Origin: Euglena gracilis
Lineage: Eukaryota > Euglenozoa > Euglenophyceae > Euglenales > Euglenaceae
DNA: 64,000 bases
Reading direction: 5' to 3'
Assembly (NCBI GenBank): GCA_900893395.1
Contig: CAAHFI010382145.1
Span: forward strand, 102,588 to 166,587
Part shown: positions 40,603 through 52,440 of the stretch, piece after piece
Layout: the number at the start of each line of letters is the position of its first letter
Position numbering within the stretch: the stretch's first letter is position 1
Notes under the pieces: generated by a model
Databases searched by the model: none
Told to the model about the DNA's origin: nothing
The model's input: only the letters and a program-made list of their open reading frames with translations
Made by a program: the position numbers and the translations under genes

Positions 40603-40678
40603 ATGGGAAGTTTAATTTATTTAATTGTCTCTTAGTGAGTTTATTTATTAATATTAACTCGATTTTCGAGTAATTTTT

Positions 40679-41340
40679 ATGACTGCCGTTACGTTAGTGT
40701 TTTATTGCATGGATAAATGTATTGTGGTATAATTAAACCAAGGAATTTGTCAAACCACGTTTCCTTTAAGTTTGAATTTTTTTTGGCCAAAACATGATGC
40801 TTCCGAAAAAATAAGACAATCTGTTTATAGAAATCAGTGAATTTCGTAATATTTTTCTTTTAAAATTTTAAACGATATGAATAATATCCTCGAGTGTTTG
40901 GAAAATGACTATGTTTCTTCGCTAATATAAAAGATTAATCACAAAATTCAACAAGATAGGTTGAATCATAGTGAGAATATTAGGTAATCTTCTGATAAGA
41001 GTTTTATTTTGTTGTACATTATAGTTATTGCTACTTTGTATTTGGTTCTTTGTGTTATGTGTGTGCTTTTTAGTTGTAAATTTTTGCTAGTAAGAAGCGT
41101 GTCGTTCATTGTCGATTTGGACGAATATTTATAAAATGCTACAAGAGACCAAAATGTCTTTATACTTCTTATATTGCTGCTGAGTACCCTATATTTTGTG
41201 ATATTGAAAAATATTAAGGTAAGGTTCCTAGACTTTCATACGTAAATGCTCATGCGCACAGTTTAGGTGTTATGCTTTTATCCCTGATCTTGTGAATTCT
41301 TTTCATTCACAAGAAATAACTTAGCTTAATTCCTAGTGTA
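40679..41340 (+). pseudogene. decayed copy 2 of the 519-codon ORF in the rRNA spacer
   Basis: Same relic as at 34,761, nearly base-for-base, with small indels (it lacks the extra GTGTG near the start). Several in-frame stops. Confidence 0.88.
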
Positions 41341-41478
41341 AATTTTTCCGTACTTTAACGTGTGGCTGGGACAATTTTTTTATTTTTAATTAAAATACCG
41401 TATAAATTTTAAAAAATAAAAAAATCAAAAGGAAAATTTTTTATTTTTCAAAGATCACTATTATCTTTTATTATTATA

Positions 41479-41688
41479 GAATACCTTTGATAAGGGTAGG
41501 GTCGTGGATTGAATCCTTGTATTAGCCAAATATTTCTTTTCTTTAAAATCCTAAGGCGTAGGTCTCCAAAACCTGATGTAGTAGGTTCGAATCCTACAAA
41601 GCGCGCTTTTAGTGGGCACATTATAGTAAATGTGCCCCTTGCTTGGTCACCAAGAGGGTGAGAGGATTTGACCAACTTTGATGTTTTG
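41479..41688 (+). pseudogene. 16S leader with tRNA relics (operon 2)
   Basis: Same tRNA-Ile and tRNA-Trp relics as before operon 1. This copy reads AGTGGGCACATT where the others read AGTGTACACATT. Confidence 0.86.
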
Positions 41689-42430
41689 GAAATGACGAGT
41701 TTGATCCTTGCTCAGGGTGAACGCTGGCGGTATGCTTAACACATGCAAGTTGAACGAAATTACTAGCAATAGTAATTTAGTGGCGGACGGGTGAGTAATA
41801 TGTAAGAATCTGCGCTTGGGTGAGGAATAACAGATGGAAACGTTTGCTAATGCCTCATAATTTACTAGATCTATGTGAGTAGCTAGTTAAAGAGAATTTC
41901 GCCTAGGCATGAGCTTGCATCTGATTAGCTTGTTGGTGAGGTAAAGGCTTACCAAGGCGACGATCAGTAGCTGATTTGAGAGGATGATCAGCCACACTGG
42001 GATTGAGAACGGAACAGACTTCTACGGAAGGCAGCAGTGAGGAATTTTCCGCAATGGGCGCAAGCCTGACGGAGCAATACCGCGTGAAGGAAGACGGCCT
42101 TTGGGTTGTAAACTTCTTTTCTCAAAGAAGAAGAAATGACGGTATTTGAGGAATAAGCATCGGCTAATTCCGTGCCAGCAGCCGCGGTAATACGGGAGAT
42201 GCGAGCGTTATCCGGAATTATTGGGCGTAAAGAGTTTGTAGGCGGTCAAGTGTGTTTAATGTTAAAAGTCAAAGCTTAACTTTGGAAGGGCATTAAAAAC
42301 TGCTAGACTTGAGTATGGTAGGGGTGAAGGGAATTTCCAGTGTAGCGGTGAAATGCGTAGAGATTGGAAAGAACACCAATGGCGAAGGCACTTTTCTAGG
42401 CCAATACTGACGCTGAGAAACGAAAGCTGA

Positions 42431-42462
<32 letters not shown>

Positions 42463-42555
42463 TTGGCCGTAAACTATGGATACTAAGTGGTGCTGAAAGT
42501 GCACTGCTGTAGTTAACACGTTAAGTATCCCGCCTGGGGAGTACGCTTGCACAAG

Positions 42556-42636
<81 letters not shown>

Positions 42637-42704
42637 AGGATTTGACAGGATCTAGGAGGAAGTTTGAAAGAACGCAGTACCTTCGGGTATCTAGACACAG
42701 GTGG

Positions 42705-42769
<65 letters not shown>

Positions 42770-43025
42770 TTTTTTAATTAACGCTTGTCATTTAGAAATA
42801 CTGCTGGTTATTACCGGAGGAAGGTGAGGACGACGTCAAGTCATCATGCCCCTTATATCCTGGGCTACACACGTGCTACAATGGTTAAGACAATAAGTTG
42901 CAATTTTGTGAAAATGAGCTAATCTTAAAACTTAGCCTAAGTTCGGATTGTAGGCTGAAACTCGCCTACATGAAGCCGGAATCGCTAGTAATCGCCGGTC
43001 AGCTATACGGCGGTGAATACGTTCT

Positions 43026-43063
<38 letters not shown>

Positions 43064-43182
43064 GGCTGTGCCCGAAGTTATTATCTTGCCTGAAAAGAGG
43101 GAAATACCTAAGGCCTGGCTGGTGACTGGGGTGAAGTCGTAACAAGGTAGCCGTACTGGAAGGTGTGGCTGGAACAACTCCC
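41689..43182 (+). rRNA. rrn16: 16S ribosomal RNA, operon 2
   Basis: Offset 5,919 from operon 1. It carries CTTGGGTGAGG at about 41,815, shared with the extra 16S, where operons 1 and 3 have CTTGGGCGAGG. All conserved blocks are intact. Confidence 0.97.
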
Positions 43183-43268
43183 TTTAGTTTTTTAACTAAA
43201 AAAATGTATAGATTGGAAACAATGAAAAATAAAAAAAATAAGTAGGGAAACCTCTTATTTTTCCAAGA

Positions 43269-43342
43269 GGGCTATTAGCTCAGTTGGTTAGAGCATACCC
43301 TTGATAAGGGTAAGGTCGCTAGTTCAAGTCTAGCATGGCCCT
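43269..43342 (+). tRNA. trnI-GAU: tRNA-Ile (GAU), operon 2
   Basis: Identical cloverleaf to the operon 1 copy, without an intron. Confidence 0.96.
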
Positions 43343-43351
43343 CTTGGTTTT

Positions 43352-43424
43352 GGGGGTATAGCTCAGTTGGTAGAGCGCTGCCTTTGCAAGGCAGATGTCA
43401 GCGGTTCGAGTCCGCTTATCTCCA
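43352..43424 (+). tRNA. trnA-UGC: tRNA-Ala (UGC), operon 2
   Basis: Identical to the operon 1 copy. Confidence 0.96.
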
Positions 43425-43433
43425 AAAAGGTTT

Positions 43434-45362
43434 TGATGTAGGTTCAAATGAACAAGGGCTTATGCGGGATTGCTTGGCATTTAGAGTCGAAGAAGGGCGT
43501 AGAAATTAACGATATGCTTTAGGGAGCTAAAGACGAGCTTTAATCTAAAGATTCCCGAATGGGGCAACCTATTACTTTAACATTACAATGAAATGGTATA
43601 CAAATAATGTAGAGAACTTGGTGAACTGAAACATCTTAGTAGCCGAAGGAAAAGAAAGCAAAAGCGATTTTCTTATTAGTGGCGAGCTAACGGAAATCAG
43701 CCTAAACCTTTATGGGTGTTGTGGGTATATTATAATTACTGAAAAAGATAGAGAATTTGTTGAAAACAAAATCAAAGAGGGTTTTAAATCCCGTATTTGT
43801 TTTTAAAAAGTAATTTTTGATTTTCCCGAGTAGCATAGAGCACGTGGAATTCTGTGTGAATCAGCGAGGACCATCTCGTAAGGCTAAATACTCCTAAATG
43901 ACCGATAGTGTACGAGTACCGTGAGGGAAAGCTGAAATAGAACACTGAGAAGTGAGTGAAATAGAATATGAAAGCATAAGTTTACAAGCAGTAGGAGATC
44001 TATTTAAAGATTGACTGTGTGCCTGTTGAAGAATGAGCCGGCGACTTATAGGTGATGGCAAGGTTAAGGTTTTTCCGGAGCCATAGTGAAATCGAGCTTA
44101 AATAAAGCGAAAAACTTTCTTCTTGAAAGTTTATGTCATTGCTTATAGACCCGAACCCAGGTGATCTAATCATGGTCAGGTTGAAGTTTTGGTAAAACAG
44201 AATGGAGGACCGAACCCACCAATGTTGAAAAATTGGGGGATGAACTGTGATTAGGGGAGAAATTCCAATCGAACTTGGAGCTAGCTGGATCTCTTCGAAA
44301 TGCGTTGAGGCGCAGCGTTTAATTATGGTAAACATTAGGGGTAAAGCACTGTTTCGATGCGGGCTATGAAAATGGTACCAAGTTGTGGCAAACTCTGAAT
44401 ACTAAGTTATATTTCAATTAATCAGTGAGACAGTGGGGGATAAGCTTCATTGTCAAGAGGGAAGCAGCCCAGATCACTACTTAAGGCCCCTAAATAATTA
44501 CTAAGTGGTAAAGGATGTACTATTACATAGACAACCAGGAGGTTGGCTTAGAAGCAGCCATTCCTTTAAAAAGTGCGTAATAGCTTACTGGTCAAGTGAT
44601 AGTGCGCCGAAAATGAACGGGACTAAGTAATTTGCCGAAGGTGTGAGAGAAATCGGTAGAAGAGCGTTCTGTGTTGAAGAGAAGGAATAGTGAAAATAGT
44701 TCTGGATTAAACAGAAGTGAGAATGTCGGCTTAAGTAACGAAAACATTGGTGAAAATCCTATGCTCCGAAAACCTAAGGTTTCCTTAGCCAGGTTCGTCC
44801 TCTAAGGGTTAGTCAGGTCCTAAAATAAGGTTTAACAACGTAAATTGATGGATGACAGGTTAATATTCCTGTACCGAATGCTCACTTGTAAGGAGTGACG
44901 AAAAAGGCTAGATCGGCCACGTGATGGTTTGTGGTTTAAGGGTTCAAGAGGTATCAAATATTAAAAAAAATATTTTGTCTTAAGGCCTGAATAGTATAAA
45001 TACTACGGTATTGAAAGTGATTGATGTCATGTTTCCAAGAAAAACTTTTGTTTATGTATAGTGAGCTCGCCTGTACCGTAAACTGACACAGGTAGGTTAG
45101 TAGAATATACTAAGGAGCGCGAGATAACTCTTTCTAAGGAACTCGGCAAAATGACTTCGTAACTTCGGAAGAAGAAGTACCTCTAATGAGGTGGCAGAAA
45201 AGAGGTCCAAGCGACTGCTTACCAAAAGCACAGGTCTCCGCGAAGTTGAAAAACGATGTATGGGGGCCGAGGCCTGCTCAGTGCAGGAAGGTTAAAGAAA
45301 TTGGTTAGCGTAAGCAAAGCTAGTGACTGAAGCCCCTGTGAACAGCGGCAATAACTATAATT

Positions 45363-45415
<53 letters not shown>

Positions 45416-45903
45416 TTAACGATTTGGACACTGTCTCAGAAAGAGACTCGGTGAAATAGAATTGACTGTGAAGATGCGGTCTACTTGCACTTGGACAGAA
45501 AGACCCTATGAAGCTTTACTGTATCCTGAAATTGGTTTCGGGCTTTTTTTGCGCAGAATAGGTGGGAGGCTATGATCTTGTCTTTTGGGATACGGGGAGC
45601 CGAAAAATGAGATACCACTCTGAGAAAGCTAGAAATCTAATCTTAATCTTATGTACAATCATGATAATTGACAGTTTCAGGTGGGCAGTTTTACTGGGGC
45701 GGTAGCCTCCTAAAAAGTAACGGAGGCGTACAAAGGTTTTCTCAGGCTAGACGGAAATTAGTTGTGGAGTGTAAAGGCATAAGAAAGCTTGACTGTGAGA
45801 CTTATAAGTCAAACAGAGACTAAAGTCGGTCTTAGTGACCCGACGGTGCTGTATGGAAAGGCCGTCGTAAACAGATAAAAGTTACTCTAGGGATAACAGG
45901 CTG

Positions 45904-45963
<60 letters not shown>

Positions 45964-45980
45964 ACCTGGGGCGGTAGTAC

Positions 45981-46015
<35 letters not shown>

Positions 46016-46324
46016 TACGTGAGCTGGGTTCAGAACGTCGAGAGACAGTTCGGTCCATATCCGGTGTGAGCGTTAGAGTATTGAAAGGCGCTTTCCTTAG
46101 TACGAGAGGACCGGGAAGGACGCACCACTGATGTACCAGTTTTTGTGCCAACAGAATACGCTGGGTAGTCAAGTGCGGAGTGGATAACTGCTGAAAGCAT
46201 ATAAGTAGGAAGCCCACCTTAAGATAAGTACTCTTCATAGGTCACGGTAAGACGAACCGTTTGATAGGTATTAGGTGTACAATTGGTAACAATTTTAGCC
46301 GAGATATACTAACCGACCGAAAAT
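43434..46324 (+). rRNA. rrn23: 23S ribosomal RNA, operon 2
   Basis: Same blocks as operon 1. Private difference: GGGAAGCAGCCC at about 44,460, where the other two read GGGAAACAGCCC. It shares TTTCAGGTGGG with operon 3 against TTTCAGGCGGG in operon 1. Confidence 0.95.
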
Positions 46325-46407
46325 TTTTTCCTATATGAAAACAAAACATTTATTTTTACTTGTCACTTTTTTAAGATTTAAAAGTTTCTTGAATGAACTT
46401 TTATTTT

Positions 46408-46521
46408 AGGGTGCTCTTGTCTTTATGGATCCACTTAAAACATTTCGAACTTGCAAGTTAAACATAAAGGGTAAATAGATACTTGAAAGGTTACTTTCCG
46501 GGAAAAGATTTTAGTGCCCTT
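46408..46521 (+). rRNA. rrn5: 5S ribosomal RNA, after operon 2
   Basis: Same sequence as the 5S after operon 1. Confidence 0.9.
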
Positions 46522-46597
46522 ATGGGAAGTTTAATTTATTTAATTGTCTCTTAGTGAGTTTATTTATTAATATTAACTCGATTTTCGAGTAATTTTT

Positions 46598-47257
46598 ATG
46601 ACTGCCGTTACGTTAGTGTTTTATTGCATGGATAAATGTATTGTGGTATAATTAAACCAAGGAATTTGTCAAACCACGTTTCCTTTAAGTTTGAATTTTT
46701 TTTGGCCAAAACATGATGCTTCGGAAAAAATAAGACAATCTGTTTATAGAAATCAGTGAATTTCGTAATATTTTTCTTTTAAAATTTTAAACGATATGAA
46801 TAATATCCTCGAGTGTTTGGAAAATGACTATGTTTCTTCGCTAATATAAAAGATTAATCACAAAATTCAACAAGATAGGTTGAATCATAGTGAGAATATT
46901 AGGTAATCTTCTGATAAGAGTTTTATTTTGTTGTACATTATAGTTATTGCTACTTTGTATTTGGTTCTTTGTGTTATGTGTGTGCTTTTTAGTTGTAAAT
47001 CTTTTGCTAGTAAGAAGCGTGTCGTTCATTGTCGATTTGGACGAATATTTATAAAATGCTACAAGAGACCAAAATGTCTTTATACTTCTTATATTGCTGC
47101 TGAGTACCCTATATTTTGTGATATTGAAAAATATTAAGGTAAGGTTCCTAGACTTTCATACGTAAATGCTCATGCGCACAGTTTAGGTGTTATGCTTTTA
47201 CCCTGATCTTGTGAATTCTTTTCATTCACAAGAAATAACTTAGCTTAATTCCTAGTG
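46598..47257 (+). pseudogene. decayed copy 3 of the 519-codon ORF in the rRNA spacer
   Basis: Third copy of the relic, offset 5,919 from copy 2, with the same stops. The open fragment near 46,928-47,137 is only a chance survivor of the old frame region. Confidence 0.88.
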
Positions 47258-47397
47258 TAAATTTTTCCGTACTTTAACGTGTGGCTGGGACAATTTTTTT
47301 ATTTTTAATTAAAATACCGTATAAATTTTAAAAAATAAAAAAATCAAAAGGAAAATTTTTTATTTTTCAAAGATCACTATTATCTTTTATTATTATA

Positions 47398-47607
47398 GAA
47401 TACCTTTGATAAGGGTAGGGTCGTGGATTGAATCCTTGTATTAGCCAAATATTTCTTTTCTTTAAAATCCTAAGGCGTAGGTCTCCAAAACCTGATGTAG
47501 TAGGTTCGAATCCTACAAAGCGCGCTTTTAGTGTACACATTATAGTAAATGTGCCCCTTGCTTGGTCACCAAGAGGGTGAGAGGATTTGACCAACTTTGA
47601 TGTTTTG
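47398..47607 (+). pseudogene. 16S leader with tRNA relics (operon 3)
   Basis: Same tRNA-Ile and tRNA-Trp relics as the operon 1 leader. Confidence 0.87.
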
Positions 47608-48349
47608 GAAATGACGAGTTTGATCCTTGCTCAGGGTGAACGCTGGCGGTATGCTTAACACATGCAAGTTGAACGAAATTACTAGCAATAGTAATTTAGT
47701 GGCGGACGGGTGAGTAATATGTAAGAATCTGCGCTTGGGCGAGGAATAACAGATGGAAACGTTTGCTAATGCCTCATAATTTACTAGATCTATGTGAGTA
47801 GCTAGTTAAAGAGAATTTCGCCTAGGCATGAGCTTGCATCTGATTAGCTTGTTGGTGAGGTAAAGGCTTACCAAGGCGACGATCAGTAGCTGATTTGAGA
47901 GGATGATCAGCCACACTGGGATTGAGAACGGAACAGACTTCTACGGAAGGCAGCAGTGAGGAATTTTCCGCAATGGGCGCAAGCCTGACGGAGCAATACC
48001 GCGTGAAGGAAGACGGCCTTTGGGTTGTAAACTTCTTTTCTCAAAGAAGAAGAAATGACGGTATTTGAGGAATAAGCATCGGCTAATTCCGTGCCAGCAG
48101 CCGCGGTAATACGGGAGATGCGAGCGTTATCCGGAATTATTGGGCGTAAAGAGTTTGTAGGCGGTCAAGTGTGTTTAATGTTAAAAGTCAAAGCTTAACT
48201 TTGGAAGGGCATTAAAAACTGCTAGACTTGAGTATGGTAGGGGTGAAGGGAATTTCCAGTGTAGCGGTGAAATGCGTAGAGATTGGAAAGAACACCAATG
48301 GCGAAGGCACTTTTCTAGGCCAATACTGACGCTGAGAAACGAAAGCTGA

Positions 48350-48381
<32 letters not shown>

Positions 48382-48474
48382 TTGGCCGTAAACTATGGAT
48401 ACTAAGTGGTGCTGAAAGTGCACTGCTGTAGTTAACACGTTAAGTATCCCGCCTGGGGAGTACGCTTGCACAAG

Positions 48475-48555
<81 letters not shown>

Positions 48556-48623
48556 AGGATTTGACAGGATCTAGGAGGAAGTTTGAAAGAACGCAGTACC
48601 TTCGGGTATCTAGACACAGGTGG

Positions 48624-48688
<65 letters not shown>

Positions 48689-48944
48689 TTTTTTAATTAA
48701 CGCTTGTCATTTAGAAATACTGCTGGTTATTACCGGAGGAAGGTGAGGACGACGTCAAGTCATCATGCCCCTTATATCCTGGGCTACACACGTGCTACAA
48801 TGGTTAAGACAATAAGTTGCAATTTTGTGAAAATGAGCTAATCTTAAAACTTAGCCTAAGTTCGGATTGTAGGCTGAAACTCGCCTACATGAAGCCGGAA
48901 TCGCTAGTAATCGCCGGTCAGCTATACGGCGGTGAATACGTTCT

Positions 48945-48982
<38 letters not shown>

Positions 48983-49101
48983 GGCTGTGCCCGAAGTTAT
49001 TATCTTGCCTGAAAAGAGGGAAATACCTAAGGCCTGGCTGGTGACTGGGGTGAAGTCGTAACAAGGTAGCCGTACTGGAAGGTGTGGCTGGAACAACTCC
49101 C
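47608..49101 (+). rRNA. rrn16: 16S ribosomal RNA, operon 3
   Basis: Full-length copy; carries CTTGGGCGAGG like operon 1. Conserved blocks are intact and the 3' end lacks CCTCC. Confidence 0.97.
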
Positions 49102-49187
49102 TTTAGTTTTTTAACTAAAAAAATGTATAGATTGGAAACAATGAAAAATAAAAAAAATAAGTAGGGAAACCTCTTATTTTTCCAAGA

Positions 49188-49261
49188 GGGCTATTAGCTC
49201 AGTTGGTTAGAGCATACCCTTGATAAGGGTAAGGTCGCTAGTTCAAGTCTAGCATGGCCCT
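49188..49261 (+). tRNA. trnI-GAU: tRNA-Ile (GAU), operon 3
   Basis: Identical cloverleaf to the other two copies. Confidence 0.96.
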
Positions 49262-49270
49262 CTTGGTTTT

Positions 49271-49343
49271 GGGGGTATAGCTCAGTTGGTAGAGCGCTGC
49301 CTTTGCAAGGCAGATGTCAGCGGTTCGAGTCCGCTTATCTCCA
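49271..49343 (+). tRNA. trnA-UGC: tRNA-Ala (UGC), operon 3
   Basis: Identical to the other two copies. Confidence 0.96.
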
Positions 49344-49352
49344 AAAAGGTTT

Positions 49353-51281
49353 TGATGTAGGTTCAAATGAACAAGGGCTTATGCGGGATTGCTTGGCATT
49401 TAGAGTCGAAGAAGGGCGTAGAAATTAACGATATGCTTTAGGGAGCTAAAGACGAGCTTTAATCTAAAGATTCCCGAATGGGGCAACCTATTACTTTAAC
49501 ATTACAATGAAATGGTATACAAATAATGTAGAGAACTTGGTGAACTGAAACATCTTAGTAGCCGAAGGAAAAGAAAGCAAAAGCGATTTTCTTATTAGTG
49601 GCGAGCTAACGGAAATCAGCCTAAACCTTTATGGGTGTTGTGGGTATATTATAATTACTGAAAAAGATAGAGAATTTGTTGAAAACAAAATCAAAGAGGG
49701 TTTTAAATCCCGTATTTGTTTTTAAAAAGTAATTTTTGATTTTCCCGAGTAGCATAGAGCACGTGGAATTCTGTGTGAATCAGCGAGGACCATCTCGTAA
49801 GGCTAAATACTCCTAAATGACCGATAGTGTACGAGTACCGTGAGGGAAAGCTGAAATAGAACACTGAGAAGTGAGTGAAATAGAATATGAAAGCATAAGT
49901 TTACAAGCAGTAGGAGATCTATTTAAAGATTGACTGTGTGCCTGTTGAAGAATGAGCCGGCGACTTATAGGTGATGGCAAGGTTAAGGTTTTTCCGGAGC
50001 CATAGTGAAATCGAGCTTAAATAAAGCGAAAAACTTTCTTCTTGAAAGTTTATGTCATTGCTTATAGACCCGAACCCAGGTGATCTAATCATGGTCAGGT
50101 TGAAGTTTTGGTAAAACAGAATGGAGGACCGAACCCACCAATGTTGAAAAATTGGGGGATGAACTGTGATTAGGGGAGAAATTCCAATCGAACTTGGAGC
50201 TAGCTGGATCTCTTCGAAATGCGTTGAGGCGCAGCGTTTAATTATGGTAAACATTAGGGGTAAAGCACTGTTTCGATGCGGGCTATGAAAATGGTACCAA
50301 GTTGTGGCAAACTCTGAATACTAAGTTATATTTCAATTAATCAGTGAGACAGTGGGGGATAAGCTTCATTGTCAAGAGGGAAACAGCCCAGATCACTACT
50401 TAAGGCCCCTAAATAATTACTAAGTGGTAAAGGATGTACTATTACATAGACAACCAGGAGGTTGGCTTAGAAGCAGCCATTCCTTTAAAAAGTGCGTAAT
50501 AGCTTACTGGTCAAGTGATAGTGCGCCGAAAATGAACGGGACTAAGTAATTTGCCGAAGGTGTGAGAGAAATCGGTAGAAGAGCGTTCTGTGTTGAAGAG
50601 AAGGAATAGTGAAAATAGTTCTGGATTAAACAGAAGTGAGAATGTCGGCTTAAGTAACGAAAACATTGGTGAAAATCCTATGCTCCGAAAACCTAAGGTT
50701 TCCTTAGCCAGGTTCGTCCTCTAAGGGTTAGTCAGGTCCTAAAATAAGGTTTAACAACGTAAATTGATGGATGACAGGTTAATATTCCTGTACCGAATGC
50801 TCACTTGTAAGGAGTGACGAAAAAGGCTAGATCGGCCACGTGATGGTTTGTGGTTTAAGGGTTCAAGAGGTATCAAATATTAAAAAAAATATTTTGTCTT
50901 AAGGCCTGAATAGTATAAATACTACGGTATTGAAAGTGATTGATGTCATGTTTCCAAGAAAAACTTTTGTTTATGTATAGTGAGCTCGCCTGTACCGTAA
51001 ACTGACACAGGTAGGTTAGTAGAATATACTAAGGAGCGCGAGATAACTCTTTCTAAGGAACTCGGCAAAATGACTTCGTAACTTCGGAAGAAGAAGTACC
51101 TCTAATGAGGTGGCAGAAAAGAGGTCCAAGCGACTGCTTACCAAAAGCACAGGTCTCCGCGAAGTTGAAAAACGATGTATGGGGGCCGAGGCCTGCTCAG
51201 TGCAGGAAGGTTAAAGAAATTGGTTAGCGTAAGCAAAGCTAGTGACTGAAGCCCCTGTGAACAGCGGCAATAACTATAATT

Positions 51282-51334
<53 letters not shown>

Positions 51335-51822
51335 TTAACGATTTGGACACTGTCTCAGAAAGAGACTCGGTGAAATAGAATTGACTGTGAAGATGCGGTC
51401 TACTTGCACTTGGACAGAAAGACCCTATGAAGCTTTACTGTATCCTGAAATTGGTTTCGGGCTTTTTTTGCGCAGAATAGGTGGGAGGCTATGATCTTGT
51501 CTTTTGGGATACGGGGAGCCGAAAAATGAGATACCACTCTGAGAAAGCTAGAAATCTAATCTTAATCTTATGTACAATCATGATAATTGACAGTTTCAGG
51601 TGGGCAGTTTTACTGGGGCGGTAGCCTCCTAAAAAGTAACGGAGGCGTACAAAGGTTTTCTCAGGCTAGACGGAAATTAGTTGTGGAGTGTAAAGGCATA
51701 AGAAAGCTTGACTGTGAGACTTATAAGTCAAACAGAGACTAAAGTCGGTCTTAGTGACCCGACGGTGCTGTATGGAAAGGCCGTCGTAAACAGATAAAAG
51801 TTACTCTAGGGATAACAGGCTG

Positions 51823-51882
<60 letters not shown>

Positions 51883-51899
51883 ACCTGGGGCGGTAGTAC

Positions 51900-51934
<35 letters not shown>

Positions 51935-52243
51935 TACGTGAGCTGGGTTCAGAACGTCGAGAGACAGTTCGGTCCATATCCGGTGTGAGCGTTAGAGTAT
52001 TGAAAGGCGCTTTCCTTAGTACGAGAGGACCGGGAAGGACGCACCACTGATGTACCAGTTTTTGTGCCAACAGAATACGCTGGGTAGTCAAGTGCGGAGT
52101 GGATAACTGCTGAAAGCATATAAGTAGGAAGCCCACCTTAAGATAAGTACTCTTCATAGGTCACGGTAAGACGAACCGTTTGATAGGTATTAGGTGTACA
52201 ATTGGTAACAATTTTAGCCGAGATATACTAACCGACCGAAAAT
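49353..52243 (+). rRNA. rrn23: 23S ribosomal RNA, operon 3
   Basis: Full-length copy with the same blocks; AAACGATGTATGGG as in operon 2. Confidence 0.95.
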
Positions 52244-52326
52244 TTTTTCCTATATGAAAACAAAACATTTATTTTTACTTGTCACTTTTTTAAGATTTAA
52301 AAGTTTCTTGAATGAACTTTTATTTT

Positions 52327-52440
52327 AGGGTGCTCTTGTCTTTATGGATCCACTTAAAACATTTCGAACTTGCAAGTTAAACATAAAGGGTAAATGGATA
52401 CTTGGAAGGTTGCTTTCTGGGAAAAGCTTTTAGTGCCCTT
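52327..52440 (+). rRNA. rrn5: 5S ribosomal RNA, terminal copy (diverged 3' half)
   Basis: The first half equals the other 5S copies, but the 3' half differs at about five bases (AAATGGATACTTGGAAGGTTGCTTTCTGGG against AAATAGATACTTGAAAGGTTACTTTCCGGG, and AAGCTTTTAG). The copy at the array edge may have escaped homogenisation. Confidence 0.88.

Larger units (their letters stand above)
34510..52440 (+). repeat. tandem rRNA operon repeats, unit 5,919 bp, three complete 16S-23S operons
   Basis: Corresponding positions in successive operons are exactly 5,919 bp apart. Unit order: 5S, spacer with ORF relic, leader with two tRNA relics, 16S, trnI, trnA, 23S. The array opens with a diverged 5S (34,571) and closes with a 5S at 52,327-52,440, after which homology ends within about 40 bp. 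Copies differ at only a handful of bases, indicating ongoing homogenisation. Confidence 0.97.

Noticed and set aside
31880-52157. Many ORFs of 60-120 codons recurring every 5,919 bp
   Set aside because: They lie inside 16S and 23S rRNA genes or their leaders and recur only because the operons do.
34571-52440. Large inverted repeat typical of plastids
   Set aside because: All rRNA copies are on the same strand in tandem; there is no inverted copy within the window.
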